From Indolivaga macrotermitis (GTDB lineage: Bacteria > Bacteroidota > Bacteroidia > Bacteroidales > Dysgonomonadaceae): a stretch of DNA of 64,000 bases. The notes under the pieces were generated by a model. The model did not search any database and was not told the origin of the DNA. It saw only the letters and a program-made list of their open reading frames with translations. Where the stretch lies: assembly GCF_900128985.1 (NCBI RefSeq), contig NZ_FQUC01000003.1:1-64000 (forward strand), written 5' to 3'. Both the position numbers and the translations under genes were made by a program. The stretch's first letter is position 1, and each line of letters opens with the position of its first letter. This document shows positions 8,910-17,124 of the stretch, piece by piece.

Positions 8910-11126
8910 ATGAACCAGAATATTGATTTAGTAGGCTTAGGTATCCAAAAAGGCTTGATAAAGTTCGATGAGGATAAAAAGTCAATCACATATATACACC
9001 AGAACAAGAAAAAAAACTATACTAATCCAGAAGAGAAAGTACAGGCTTTGACTTTTCTTAAATTGGTACTTCATTATGGCTATAAACCCCAAAGGATACG
9101 GCAGTTTGTGTCTGTGAAGATGGGGTCTGATACCAAAGAAGCAGACATAGTTGTATATAATGATGATGAATGCGAAGAGCCTCATATTTTGGTTGAATGC
9201 AAAAAGGAAGAAGTTAGCGAACAAGAATTTTTGCAAGCTATTGACCAAGCTTATAGCTATGCTTATGCTCTCCCCAATGATGTAAAATATGTTTGGGTAA
9301 CGTCTGGACTCAGAAATGAATATTTTTCGGTTGATAAAAATAAAGTTTCTCGAATTGATGAACCAGATATTCCTCAAGTTGGTGTAAACAAGCTGGAGAA
9401 CTATAAATTCGTTTATGATGCAGAAGGCTTAAAACAAGAAGTTGGAAAGCAAAAATTTTCAGACCTAAAAGTTGTACTTGAAGAAATACTGACTAAGCAA
9501 TTCGAGAAAGCTCATGATGCCCTCTGGGCTGGAGGGCAATTAAACCCTTCGGAAGCATTTGATGAACTGGATAAACTTATATTCTGTAAAATATGGGATG
9601 AACGTAAATACCGACGAACTGGCGAACCTTATGATTTTCAGATTATCACAGTAGATAAAGAAGAAATAAAAGGCTACATAAGACTTTCCGCTGACCAACT
9701 GAAAGAAGCTATTCGTTTGGAGGAAAACAAACGCCTTGCCGAACGTGTAAAGTCTTTGTATGAGGAAGGGCGAAAGAAAGACCCCGAAGTGTTTCGTGAC
9801 GGAATCCGATTGACTGACGAGCGTATTCGCACCGTTGTTGGTTATTTTCAAGAGATTAATTTAGGGGCAACAGACTTAGATAGCAAAGGGCGTGCTTTTG
9901 AGGCTTTTATGGAAGAGTATTTCAGAGGGAAAAATGGACAATTTTTCACGCCTCGCCCTATTGTTGATTTTGTAACAAAGGTACTGCCAATAAAAAATGA
10001 GTCTTTGGTATTAGACACCTCTTGTGGAAGTGGAGGTTTCTTGCTCTATGCTTTAAATAAAGTACGAAAACAAGCAGATGAACGATATCCTGATTACAGA
10101 ACAAATTATGAAAAAGCTTTAAGACATAAGAGCTATTGGCACGACTTTGCCGAAAATAATCTCTATGGGATTGAGATAAACGAGCAAATATCACGAGCTG
10201 CCAAAATGAATATGATTATCCACGATGATGGTCATACTAATGTGATTACAGCAGATGGACTTCTGAACGAAAGTGAAATTCAAAAGCTAACAAAAAACAG
10301 AGGCTTTCGATACAACCGATTCAATTTTATTATAACCAATCCTCCATTCGGTTCTACTATCAAGAGTAAAGAGAAAAACTACTTGAAAGAATATAATTTC
10401 GGACAGAAAGACCCCGACTGGTTAGATGTAAAAGCAAAATCGACACCAACACCAAGAGAGAATCAAAGTACTGAAATTCTATTTATAGAACAATGCTATA
10501 AGTTTCTGGAGGAAGGCGGATATTTAGCTATCGTCTTGCCCGATGGAATTCTAACCAATAGTAGCCTCCAGTATGTGCGTGACGGTATAGAAGATATGTT
10601 TCGCATTGTAGCGGTGGTATCTATGCCACAAACGGCATTTACAGCAACAGGTGCAGGAGTTAAAAGCTCTGTATTGTTTCTCAAAAAGCACAAAGTAGCA
10701 CATACCGAAAAGCTGAAAAATAAGAAAATGAGTCTACAAGCCAAGTTGAAGAAGAAGTTTGACTATGATGTTACTTTAGAAATTTGGGACATAGAGAAGA
10801 AACAGATATTGAGAGACCTTGAAGGATTCGATAATCCGTTTATCGACCTAAGCACCACTGAACTGAAAAAGACAGATGAATATAAAGAGTGGCGTGCTGA
10901 GGTAAATGCTGAATATACAGAACGTATCAATAATCTGAAAGAAGAGTTACAAGAAGCGTACCTAAAAGTCAAACAGGAGGAACTGCCCGACTATCCTATA
11001 TTTATGGCAATAGCCGAAGATATTGGGTACGATGCCACGGGCAAGAAGACCAACAACAACGAACTGGATTATATCAGTGAGGAGCTGACTAAATTTATAA
11101 CTGCAATAGACAATGGAGCAATATAA
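8910..11126 (+). CDS. Nuclease-N6-adenine methyltransferase fusion, BcgI-like restriction-modification subunit
   Basis: This 738-residue protein joins a nuclease to a DNA methyltransferase. Residues about 35-165 resemble the HsdR N-terminal nuclease domain with PD-(D/E)xK residues D79 (ADIVVY) and E96/K98 (VECKK). From about residue 300 there is an HsdM-type N6-adenine methylase: GQFFTPRPIVDFV, SAM motif I LDTSCGSGGF near 367, and catalytic NPPF near 476. The downstream gene supplies DNA recognition, with a 14-base overlap. No motor (HsdR helicase) subunit is present, so the arrangement matches BcgI-type IIB systems, which cut on both sides of their site, rather than type I. Confidence 0.85.
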   Translation: MNQNIDLVGLGIQKGLIKFDEDKKSITYIHQNKKKNYTNPEEKVQALTFLKLVLHYGYKPQRIRQFVSVKMGSDTKEADIVVYNDDECEEPHILVECKKEEVSEQEFLQAIDQAYSYAYALPNDVKYVWVTSGLRNEYFSVDKNKVSRIDEPDIPQVGVNKLENYKFVYDAEGLKQEVGKQKFSDLKVVLEEILTKQFEKAHDALWAGGQLNPSEAFDELDKLIFCKIWDERKYRRTGEPYDFQIITVDKEEIKGYIRLSADQLKEAIRLEENKRLAERVKSLYEEGRKKDPEVFRDGIRLTDERIRTVVGYFQEINLGATDLDSKGRAFEAFMEEYFRGKNGQFFTPRPIVDFVTKVLPIKNESLVLDTSCGSGGFLLYALNKVRKQADERYPDYRTNYEKALRHKSYWHDFAENNLYGIEINEQISRAAKMNMIIHDDGHTNVITADGLLNESEIQKLTKNRGFRYNRFNFIITNPPFGSTIKSKEKNYLKEYNFGQKDPDWLDVKAKSTPTPRENQSTEILFIEQCYKFLEEGGYLAIVLPDGILTNSSLQYVRDGIEDMFRIVAVVSMPQTAFTATGAGVKSSVLFLKKHKVAHTEKLKNKKMSLQAKLKKKFDYDVTLEIWDIEKKQILRDLEGFDNPFIDLSTTELKKTDEYKEWRAEVNAEYTERINNLKEELQEAYLKVKQEELPDYPIFMAIAEDIGYDATGKKTNNNELDYISEELTKFITAIDNGAI

Positions 11127-12552
11127 ATTACCCTCACATAATAATTCCGATAAGGTTTTTATTGTCAATCGTTCTGAGTTGGAGGGACGAATAGATCCTT
11201 ATTTTTTCAAAAAAGAGTTTGATGTAATAAGCGATAAGCTATCTCATATCGAAACCTTACCCTTAAAGAAAGTAAGTGTAAAAATATTTTCAGGGATTAC
11301 TCCTTTAAGCGGTGGCGATTCATACACAGATAGAGAAAATGGGATTGCATTTATCCGAAGTGGAGATTATTCAGAAGATAATATTATAGACTTTTCTTCT
11401 ACTAATTATATTACAACCTCTGTACACAATGGCATAATGTCAAGCTCTAAAATAAAAAAAGGAGATTTACTGATAGCAATAGTTGGAGCTACGATAGGAA
11501 AGGTTGGAATATACAATTACGATGAAGAGGCAAATATCAACCAAGCAATTTGTGCCATTCGTTTAAAAGAGCAATTTATACCAGAATTTATACATATTTA
11601 TCTACTAACTGCATTAGGACAGAAGATATTAGATAGATTAAAGCGACCTGTTGCTAGAGCGAATATAAATTTAGAGGAAATATCTTCTATACAGATACCT
11701 CAAATTACCCGAACAAGACAGAAAGAAGTAGTAGATTTTTATTACAATAAGATTGACCTAAAGCAACAAAAAGAAGCCGAAGCTAAAGCCCTTTTAGATA
11801 GCATAGACAACTATTTATTGGGCGAATTGGGTATTACCCTCCCCGAAAAGGATGATAGCCTACAAAAGCGTGTATTTACTGCTCAGTTTAGTGAGATTGG
11901 AGGCGGAAGACTAGACCCATTGTCATTAAAAAATAACATATCTGATTTTCTTACAGGTAAATATAAAGAGAAAAAAATAAAAGAGATTGCTCTTAACTTT
12001 AAATCTGGATTTGGAGCAGGAAAACAAGATCAAGTTTTAGATGATAGTGGAATTATCCAGATTAGACCTACAAATATTGACGAGCAAGGTACTCTTAAGT
12101 TTGACAAGAACGTTTACCTTCCTGTTGATAATAGTTACAATGGGAGTGATTTTATAAATGTAGATGATATTTTGTTTAATAATACCAACAGCCAAGAATG
12201 GGTAGGCAAAACAGCCATCTTGAAGGAACAACAACAACTTCTATTTTCAAATCATATCACAAAAATAGTCGTAAATAAAGAAGTTGCAGTACCTGATTAC
12301 ATTTGGCTTATTCTCAATTCTTATCAGAAGAATAAAATATTTTACTCGATATGTACGAATTGGAATAATCAATCTGGAGTTGGTTTAGATTTGTTGAGGT
12401 CTTTACCTATACCTATCCCTCCACTCGAAAAACAAAACGAGATAGCTCAACATATACAAAGCCTCAGAGAGCAAGCCAAACAGCTTCAAAATGATGCAAA
12501 AGCGATACTGGAGCAAGCTAAAAAAGATGTAGAACAAATGATATTGGGGTAA
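11113..12552 (+). CDS. Specificity subunit HsdS-like, two target-recognition domains
   Basis: This 479-residue protein reads the DNA target for the fused nuclease-methylase. Two recognition domains are visible: the first at about residues 45-200 (KIFSGITPLSGG, GDLLIAIVGATIGKVG) and the second at about 290-450 (FKSGFGAGKQ, IIQIRPTNI, VDDILFNNTN). The helical spacer after the first ends near 245, and the C-terminus has the usual IPIPPLEKQNEIAQHIQSLR followed by a coiled coil. A bipartite asymmetric target would be expected. Start codons overlap the upstream gene by 14 bases, which argues for coupled translation. Confidence 0.9.
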   Translation: MEQYKLPSHNNSDKVFIVNRSELEGRIDPYFFKKEFDVISDKLSHIETLPLKKVSVKIFSGITPLSGGDSYTDRENGIAFIRSGDYSEDNIIDFSSTNYITTSVHNGIMSSSKIKKGDLLIAIVGATIGKVGIYNYDEEANINQAICAIRLKEQFIPEFIHIYLLTALGQKILDRLKRPVARANINLEEISSIQIPQITRTRQKEVVDFYYNKIDLKQQKEAEAKALLDSIDNYLLGELGITLPEKDDSLQKRVFTAQFSEIGGGRLDPLSLKNNISDFLTGKYKEKKIKEIALNFKSGFGAGKQDQVLDDSGIIQIRPTNIDEQGTLKFDKNVYLPVDNSYNGSDFINVDDILFNNTNSQEWVGKTAILKEQQQLLFSNHITKIVVNKEVAVPDYIWLILNSYQKNKIFYSICTNWNNQSGVGLDLLRSLPIPIPPLEKQNEIAQHIQSLREQAKQLQNDAKAILEQAKKDVEQMILG

Positions 12553-12577
12553 AGCAGTACGAAATAAAAAATATATT

Positions 12578-13267
12578 ATGGAAGATTTTCTTAACAAAGT
12601 ATTTAGTGACTCAAATACATCTTTTGTATTAACTAGCATTTTAGCCTCTTTTGTATCTGTAGCTTTATCGACTCTTTTAATTACCTTGAAAAAAGGGAAA
12701 AAGGAAAGAGAGAAAATTGAAGACTTGTTTTACGCACAACTATCTAAAAAATTAGAGCAAGGATTAATAAAAGAGAAAGAAGATATCGTCATACTTTTAA
12801 GTTCATTGAATCGAAAAAAAGATTCGTATGATTCAGATTTGATACTATTATTTATTATTGAAGATTATCTTGCAAGTGATAAATGTTTACCTGAACATTA
12901 TGATTTTTTGAAAAATATAGTGAAAGAGGAAAAAGAAGAGAAACCTTTTTCAGACATTCCAGAAGAGGAGCGTCGGATATTGAAATCAATAAATGACTCC
13001 GTAAAACACAATGATACAGATTCCATAAGTGATTATTTAGAACAATTAAGGTCTGTAATATCCACTAGAAATAGATTATACCTTAAAACAGCAGCATTAA
13101 ACAAATGGTCTATGCCTGTAGCAATCATTGGAGTCGTTCTTACCATAATGTTTGGAATAATGAGCTTTAATAGTGTGGATTATAGTAAAATAGAAGAATC
13201 GAATCAAAGAATTTTGAAGTCAATTCAAGAGGAAAATAACCTCAATAAATCTGATTCAATTCACTAA
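12578..13267 (+). CDS. Unknown two-helix membrane protein in the restriction cluster
   Basis: The 229-residue protein is not recognised. A hydrophobic helix at about residues 14-37 is followed by a long charged, helical cytoplasmic-type region, then a second helix at about 178-196 and a short polar tail. It begins 25 bases after the specificity gene and ends 11 bases before another membrane protein, so it is part of the same operon. It may anchor or sense for a defence response, but nothing in the sequence proves this. Confidence 0.8.
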   Translation: MEDFLNKVFSDSNTSFVLTSILASFVSVALSTLLITLKKGKKEREKIEDLFYAQLSKKLEQGLIKEKEDIVILLSSLNRKKDSYDSDLILLFIIEDYLASDKCLPEHYDFLKNIVKEEKEEKPFSDIPEEERRILKSINDSVKHNDTDSISDYLEQLRSVISTRNRLYLKTAALNKWSMPVAIIGVVLTIMFGIMSFNSVDYSKIEESNQRILKSIQEENNLNKSDSIH

Positions 13268-13278
13268 AAATAAAATAT

Positions 13279-14130
13279 ATGGGTAGGCTAACTTTATTTT
13301 TGAAAAACTTGCGAAGATGTATAAAAACACAAGATGATAATATAAGTGAACAAAAAAATATTGTATTCATTTCAGAGCATCAAGTCTGGACAAACAATCT
13401 TGAGCGAACACTAGATAGATTATATAAGTGTCGAGACCTTGAAATAGCCAACCTTTGGCAACGTTCTGTATTTTTGGCAGTTTTCTTAACATTATGTCTT
13501 ACTGGCTACGGGATATTAGTTTCAAAATTATTTTCTTTAGATACAATTTCAGAAATTAACAAGCAAACTTTTACCCATATTGGAGCGATTGGTATTGGTA
13601 TTTTAGGTTTTTTATTTTCCCTTATTTGGATAATGATGGCTAAAGGCTCAAAAGCATGGTATGAAGTGTATGAAGGGGCAATATACAATTTTGAAGAAGA
13701 ATTTCAAGTCGATTTACAGATACCTGATATGTATCGTATGGGGATAAACGATGGAGTTGATGGAAAATTGAACAGCTCGATAATATCAGTCAAATCAGGA
13801 GCTTACTCTCCTTCAAAAATTAATATAGTAATAGGTCAGATATTTTTGTTGCTATGGATTGTTGTTATGCTAATTCATGGTTTTTTCTTATTTTCGATAG
13901 AACTCCCTTTATGTGCTTGTTGTTGGGCTATACTATCCCTTTTATTCTTAGTCGGATTGAGTACTTTTATAATAATACAATCTAAAAGTAGCCACCTATC
14001 AAAAGAGGGTATTAAGGAGAGAGAGGGTTATAGAGAAAGTGCAGATAAATTTCGAGAAAAAAGAGATTCCGAAAGAAATTATGAGGATGTCTATTATTTT
14101 AATACTGACAAATATTTGAAAAATAAATAA
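13279..14130 (+). CDS. Unknown four-helix membrane protein in the restriction cluster
   Basis: This 283-residue protein has paired membrane helices at about residues 64-86 and 98-119, and again at about 181-205 and 208-230. The motif KGSKAWYEVYEGAIYNFEEEF right after helix two resembles a pattern in small bacterial membrane proteins of the RipA type, a weak similarity. The C-terminal 45 residues are strongly charged and probably helical. Neighbour gaps are 11 bases on each side. Function is unknown; a membrane effector or scaffold paired with the preceding protein is one possibility. Confidence 0.8.
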   Translation: MGRLTLFLKNLRRCIKTQDDNISEQKNIVFISEHQVWTNNLERTLDRLYKCRDLEIANLWQRSVFLAVFLTLCLTGYGILVSKLFSLDTISEINKQTFTHIGAIGIGILGFLFSLIWIMMAKGSKAWYEVYEGAIYNFEEEFQVDLQIPDMYRMGINDGVDGKLNSSIISVKSGAYSPSKINIVIGQIFLLLWIVVMLIHGFFLFSIELPLCACCWAILSLLFLVGLSTFIIIQSKSSHLSKEGIKEREGYRESADKFREKRDSERNYEDVYYFNTDKYLKNK

Positions 14131-14141
14131 CGAATATTACC

Positions 14142-15503
14142 ATGTTAACCACAGAGGCAAAAACAAAAATAGAATCTATTTGGGATAGCTATGTAGCTAC
14201 AGGACGGCTTGTATATGATCTCAAAGGCAATCGACTTGAGGATATAGACCAACTACGCTTGGAGGCGATCAAACATCTAATGATATTTATTCAGCAATTT
14301 TTGGATAAGTCTATAGATGTATATGAATTTAAGACTAATGTTGATAGTTACAATAAGCGGAATAACCTATGGGGCTTCACTGCAATGAAGGGGCAAATGT
14401 TCTTCAATCAGCTGGTAAAGTATAATGAACAGCAGATAGATAAATTGACAGCAATTCTTGCCTTATGTATTGTGATGCCAAATAATTTGCAGGAAGCTCT
14501 GACCAAGATAGATAAATTGGAGTCATTTTGTAAAGTGGCTTATGAAAAAGCGGAAGACAGACGAAAAACAGCTAATCCCAATTCTGTCGGTTATTTCTTA
14601 TCTTATTTTTGGCAAGTGCAAAATCCCGAAGAGTGGGCTATACTGTACACTTCCCAAATTAGAGCCTATCAAGAGTTAGATATCTGGAAGGAAAAGCCAA
14701 ACCAAAAAGAGACCTATCAGTTTTTCTATCAGCTAAATGAAGAAATTCGTCTTGCGTTGAAAAACTATACTAAAGCAAGTATTTCAAATTGGGATATCGA
14801 ACACGCATTTTGGGAGTATAAAGGTAATCCAAATAAAACAGCAGAGGTTAATTTACCCAAAATCGGCAATCAGCCCAAAGAATCTCCATCTATTCAACCT
14901 CAACCAGAAGTTGAGGTAGCTTTACCTCTCAAGGCGAGTTTTGAACTATCGGAGTATCTAATACCTAAAGTTGCTAAGCTTGTTGAATTGGGTAGCCAGA
15001 TAGGCGTTACTTCGTCTGCTAAAGGAGATGAATTTGAAAGGCTTGTTGCTGAGATATTTAAACAACTGGATTTTGATGTTCAATTATTGGGACAAGGTAC
15101 AGGAAGAAATCCAGATGCGATAATTCGATTCAGAGAGGAGAATACGGCTTTTATAATAGATGCAAAAGCGTATACCAATGGTTATACTCTTGGAACTGAC
15201 GACAGAGCTATTAAAGAGTATATAAACCACCATTGCCCTAAACTGAACAAGGAGGGGTATAAGAAAATAGGGTTCATTATTGTCAGCAATTCGTTCAAAT
15301 CTAATTTTGACAGCTTTATCAATTCTATTACTTGGGATACCGAAATAAAACGCTTTATACTACTCACTTCTGAGGCTTTGTTATACCTATTGGCATTCAA
15401 GACCAAAGACCGCTTACCTCTGACCACTATTATAGAAAAATTAGTGGGATTAGGTAATCTGATTGAAGCAAAGGATATTATAGCAGAGTTTGACGATGTA
15501 TAA
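14142..15503 (+). CDS. Nuclease with C-terminal FokI-type cleavage domain
   Basis: This 453-residue protein ends in a domain (about 290-453) that resembles the FokI cleavage domain. PD (D325) and DAKAY (D340, K342) match the FokI residues D450, D467 and K469. The flanking text follows FokI too: NGYTLG after DAKAY, the helix AIKEYINHH, and FIIVSNSFKSNF where FokI has FLFVSGHFKGNY. Residues 1-230 are helical and do not resemble the FokI recognition domains, so the target or trigger is unknown. A linker rich in Pro/Gln joins the two parts. It is last in the rightward five-gene cluster. Confidence 0.78.
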   Translation: MLTTEAKTKIESIWDSYVATGRLVYDLKGNRLEDIDQLRLEAIKHLMIFIQQFLDKSIDVYEFKTNVDSYNKRNNLWGFTAMKGQMFFNQLVKYNEQQIDKLTAILALCIVMPNNLQEALTKIDKLESFCKVAYEKAEDRRKTANPNSVGYFLSYFWQVQNPEEWAILYTSQIRAYQELDIWKEKPNQKETYQFFYQLNEEIRLALKNYTKASISNWDIEHAFWEYKGNPNKTAEVNLPKIGNQPKESPSIQPQPEVEVALPLKASFELSEYLIPKVAKLVELGSQIGVTSSAKGDEFERLVAEIFKQLDFDVQLLGQGTGRNPDAIIRFREENTAFIIDAKAYTNGYTLGTDDRAIKEYINHHCPKLNKEGYKKIGFIIVSNSFKSNFDSFINSITWDTEIKRFILLTSEALLYLLAFKTKDRLPLTTIIEKLVGLGNLIEAKDIIAEFDDV

Positions 15504-15511
15504 AAATAAGA

Positions 15512-15533
15512 AGAGCCATATCTCTATGGCTCT
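15512..15533. terminator. Bidirectional terminator between convergent genes
   Basis: AGAGCCATA (15512-15520) pairs perfectly with TATGGCTCT (15525-15533) around a 4-base loop. It sits between the stop of the FokI-like gene and the stop of the oppositely directed lipoprotein gene. T-runs are weak, but position and symmetry suggest it ends transcription from both sides. Confidence 0.7.
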
Positions 15534-15540
15534 CATTCTG

Positions 15541-15999
15541 TTATTTCTTAAATACCTCCCATCGCAAGTCGTTGCTTCCTTTCATCTTGAACTCTGTAGG
15601 GCTAGAGATGAGTAGATTTGAATAAGTTCTATTACCAGTTTCAGTGAACGATAAGCCAATAGATGTTGCATTATGGTCGATGTAATAATACTTGTCGAAC
15701 GATTGACCATTGTAGTAGGTCACTGTCAGCAAACCGTGTATTTTTCGTTCTCGTCCTTCTCCAGTTGCATAATTCTCATCGAGAACAACCACCTTTGCAG
15801 GATTGTACTGCTCCTTGAATGTAATAGTTGTAGTGCCAACTTCATGTACATACTCGAACGTGCCATTAAAGACAAATAGAGCCTTTTTTTGAGCCTCACT
15901 CATCGAATTGCCTGCGTTGTCGTCATCGTCGTCGCTAGAACATCCTACAAATGAAAAACTAACCACCGTCAACATTAAAAATAAAAATGCTTTTTTCAT
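15541..15999 (-). CDS. Small unknown lipoprotein
   Basis: The 152-residue protein begins with a lipoprotein signal: MKKAFLFLMLTVVSFSFVGC, where C20 would be lipidated, followed by SSDDDDD, an acidic stretch typical of Bacteroidetes lipoproteins sent to the cell surface. The rest (about 35-152) has alternating strands (TFEYVHEVGTTTITFKE, KYYYIDHNATSIGLSF) suggesting a small beta-barrel such as a lipocalin-like fold. The gene is alone, with a structured stretch upstream and a convergent terminator downstream. Its role in the element is unknown; surface exclusion or phage interference would be guesses. Confidence 0.82.
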   Translation of the reverse strand: MKKAFLFLMLTVVSFSFVGCSSDDDDDNAGNSMSEAQKKALFVFNGTFEYVHEVGTTTITFKEQYNPAKVVVLDENYATGEGRERKIHGLLTVTYYNGQSFDKYYYIDHNATSIGLSFTETGNRTYSNLLISSPTEFKMKGSNDLRWEVFKK

Positions 16000-16046
16000 A
16001 AAAGTAAATTATAAAGTATCCATCAGCCCCGAATTGGAAGGTTTTA

Positions 16047-16270
16047 TAAAAAAGAAACGTGGGAACTGCTAACTCATTGTAGTAAGAGGCTCTGGTAAGC
16101 CCATGACACAAATAAGCAACAGCCCCACGCCTTTTATGAAGACGTGGAACATTCTGCCTATTATCTATGTGTCAATTTGAATTTACCAGATTCCTTACTA
16201 CAAGATAAAGATAGACGTTTCGTATATTTTCAATAAGTATGGAGTCTCCTAACGTTTTAGTTAACTCCAT
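16047..16270 (-). ncRNA. Candidate structured non-coding RNA, rod-like
   Basis: Nested perfect helices are visible: GAAACGT (16054-16060)/ACGTTTC (16215-16221), TTGTAGTAAG (16077-16086)/CTTACTACAA (16194-16203), CTGGTAA (16092-16098)/TTACCAG (16183-16189), TGACACA (16104-16110)/TGTGTCA (16168-16174), and a CCACG/CGTGG tip (16125-16129/16143-16147). A separate hairpin, TATGGAGT/ACTCCATA (16238-16245/16264-16271), lies at the 5' end on the minus strand. On that strand a TAnnTTTG box precedes it and six Ts follow the outer helix. It might instead be the leader of the lipoprotein mRNA or a DNA hairpin. Confidence 0.5.
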
Positions 16271-16274
16271 ATGG

Positions 16275-16282
16275 CAAAGATA
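16275..16282 (-). promoter_or_regulatory. Possible -7 box for the structured RNA or lipoprotein gene
   Basis: The minus strand reads TATCTTTG here, an exact TAnnTTTG. It lies just after the minus-strand terminator of the terminase-like operon and just before the 5' hairpin of the candidate RNA. No good -33 box is seen, so support is partial. Confidence 0.4.
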
Positions 16283-16283
16283 T

Positions 16284-16314
16284 AAAAAAGGTCGGTATCG
16301 TAACGAAACCGACC
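16284..16314 (-). terminator. Terminator of the terminase-like three-gene operon
   Basis: GGTCGGT (16290-16296) pairs with ACCGACC (16308-16314); read on the minus strand the hairpin is followed by six Ts. It lies 27 bases beyond the stop of the last gene of the leftward operon. Confidence 0.8.
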
Positions 16315-16341
16315 CTCAATAATTACATTTAGCTTGTTGTA

Positions 16342-16944
16342 TTATATCCTTTGGATATCAGCCATAAGACGCTCTTCATTTAGCTTAAATGCCCCTGCTT
16401 CTTGGTTGTGGTCAATGTAGTTCATTGGAAAGAATCCGCTATTGACAAGCTCACAGACTGTATGAGTTAACTCCATCATTTTGCATTGTTGCTCAGATAG
16501 CTCGATATGGGAAGCCTCCTTGACATATTTATCTAGGACTTCTTCATCAACCCAACACAATCTAGTCATAGAAGGAAGAGGATACCTTATTTTGAACTGC
16601 CATTCTTCAAACGGAATACCTAGAGAGCTGAATCGACTAGACAATGAGGATAGATGTGGAATAGTATTCATATAGCCTGCTAAATATTTCTTCCTCAGTT
16701 CATCTAAAAAATCTCTAGGAAAATCAGCATGATTCGCCAAAAATATAGATACAGGACGTACAAAAATATCTTTTGTCTCATCTTCCTTATCAACAGCCCT
16801 CATTATTCGTTCTAGGTCTTCTCTGCAAAATTTGACATCCCCAAATTTGCACGCTTCAATAATAATACCTTCGAAAGCACGACACACTTCTTTATACTGA
16901 CCTCGTAAATATGCTTCCTTGGAAGCTAAATAGATTTTTTTCAT
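16342..16944 (-). CDS. Unknown protein, 200 residues
   Basis: The protein is not recognised. It is soluble, mostly helical and balanced in charge (MKKIYLASKEAYLRGQYKEVCRAFE at the start). No signal, membrane segment or catalytic motif is evident. Its start overlaps the stop of the 60-residue gene by four bases and it is followed by a terminator, so it is the last gene of a tight operon headed by the terminase-small-subunit-like gene. This places it in the element's core or packaging-interference module by context only. Confidence 0.72.
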   Translation of the reverse strand: MKKIYLASKEAYLRGQYKEVCRAFEGIIIEACKFGDVKFCREDLERIMRAVDKEDETKDIFVRPVSIFLANHADFPRDFLDELRKKYLAGYMNTIPHLSSLSSRFSSLGIPFEEWQFKIRYPLPSMTRLCWVDEEVLDKYVKEASHIELSEQQCKMMELTHTVCELVNSGFFPMNYIDHNQEAGAFKLNEERLMADIQRI

Positions 16945-17123
16945 AACCCTAAACTTTTAATAATATTCTCAACTATAGAGCCACTTTGTTGTGGGCTTGG
17001 CTCTTTACTCCCTTTTTGTAATTCGTCCACAATTCCGATTTCTAGAATAGTGTCCCGAATAAGTTTTTCCTGTCGTTCTTTATACTCCTGTGACGGCTGT
17101 GGAGTATCAAATAAATTATTCAT
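16941..17123 (-). CDS. Unknown small protein, 60 residues
   Basis: This short protein (MNNLFDTPQPSQEYKERQEKLIRDTILEIG and on) is hydrophilic with no recognised motif. The evidence for it being real is position: a one-base gap from the terminase-like gene upstream and a four-base overlap with the gene downstream, the pattern of coupled translation. The first half looks helical, which would suit a small adaptor or regulator, but nothing more can be said. Confidence 0.65.
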   Translation of the reverse strand: MNNLFDTPQPSQEYKERQEKLIRDTILEIGIVDELQKGSKEPSPQQSGSIVENIIKSLGL

Positions 17124-17124
17124 G

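Noticed and set aside
8910-12552. Type I restriction-modification system
   Set aside because: HsdM- and HsdS-like proteins are present but no HsdR motor gene exists in the element, and the nuclease core is fused to the methylase, which fits BcgI-type IIB better.
16077-16203. Insertion-sequence or MITE end repeats
   Set aside because: The pairings are nested inside one continuous rod with no target duplication and no transposase.
16047-16270. Retron RNA
   Set aside because: The fold has nested complementary ends, but no reverse transcriptase gene is found in the element.
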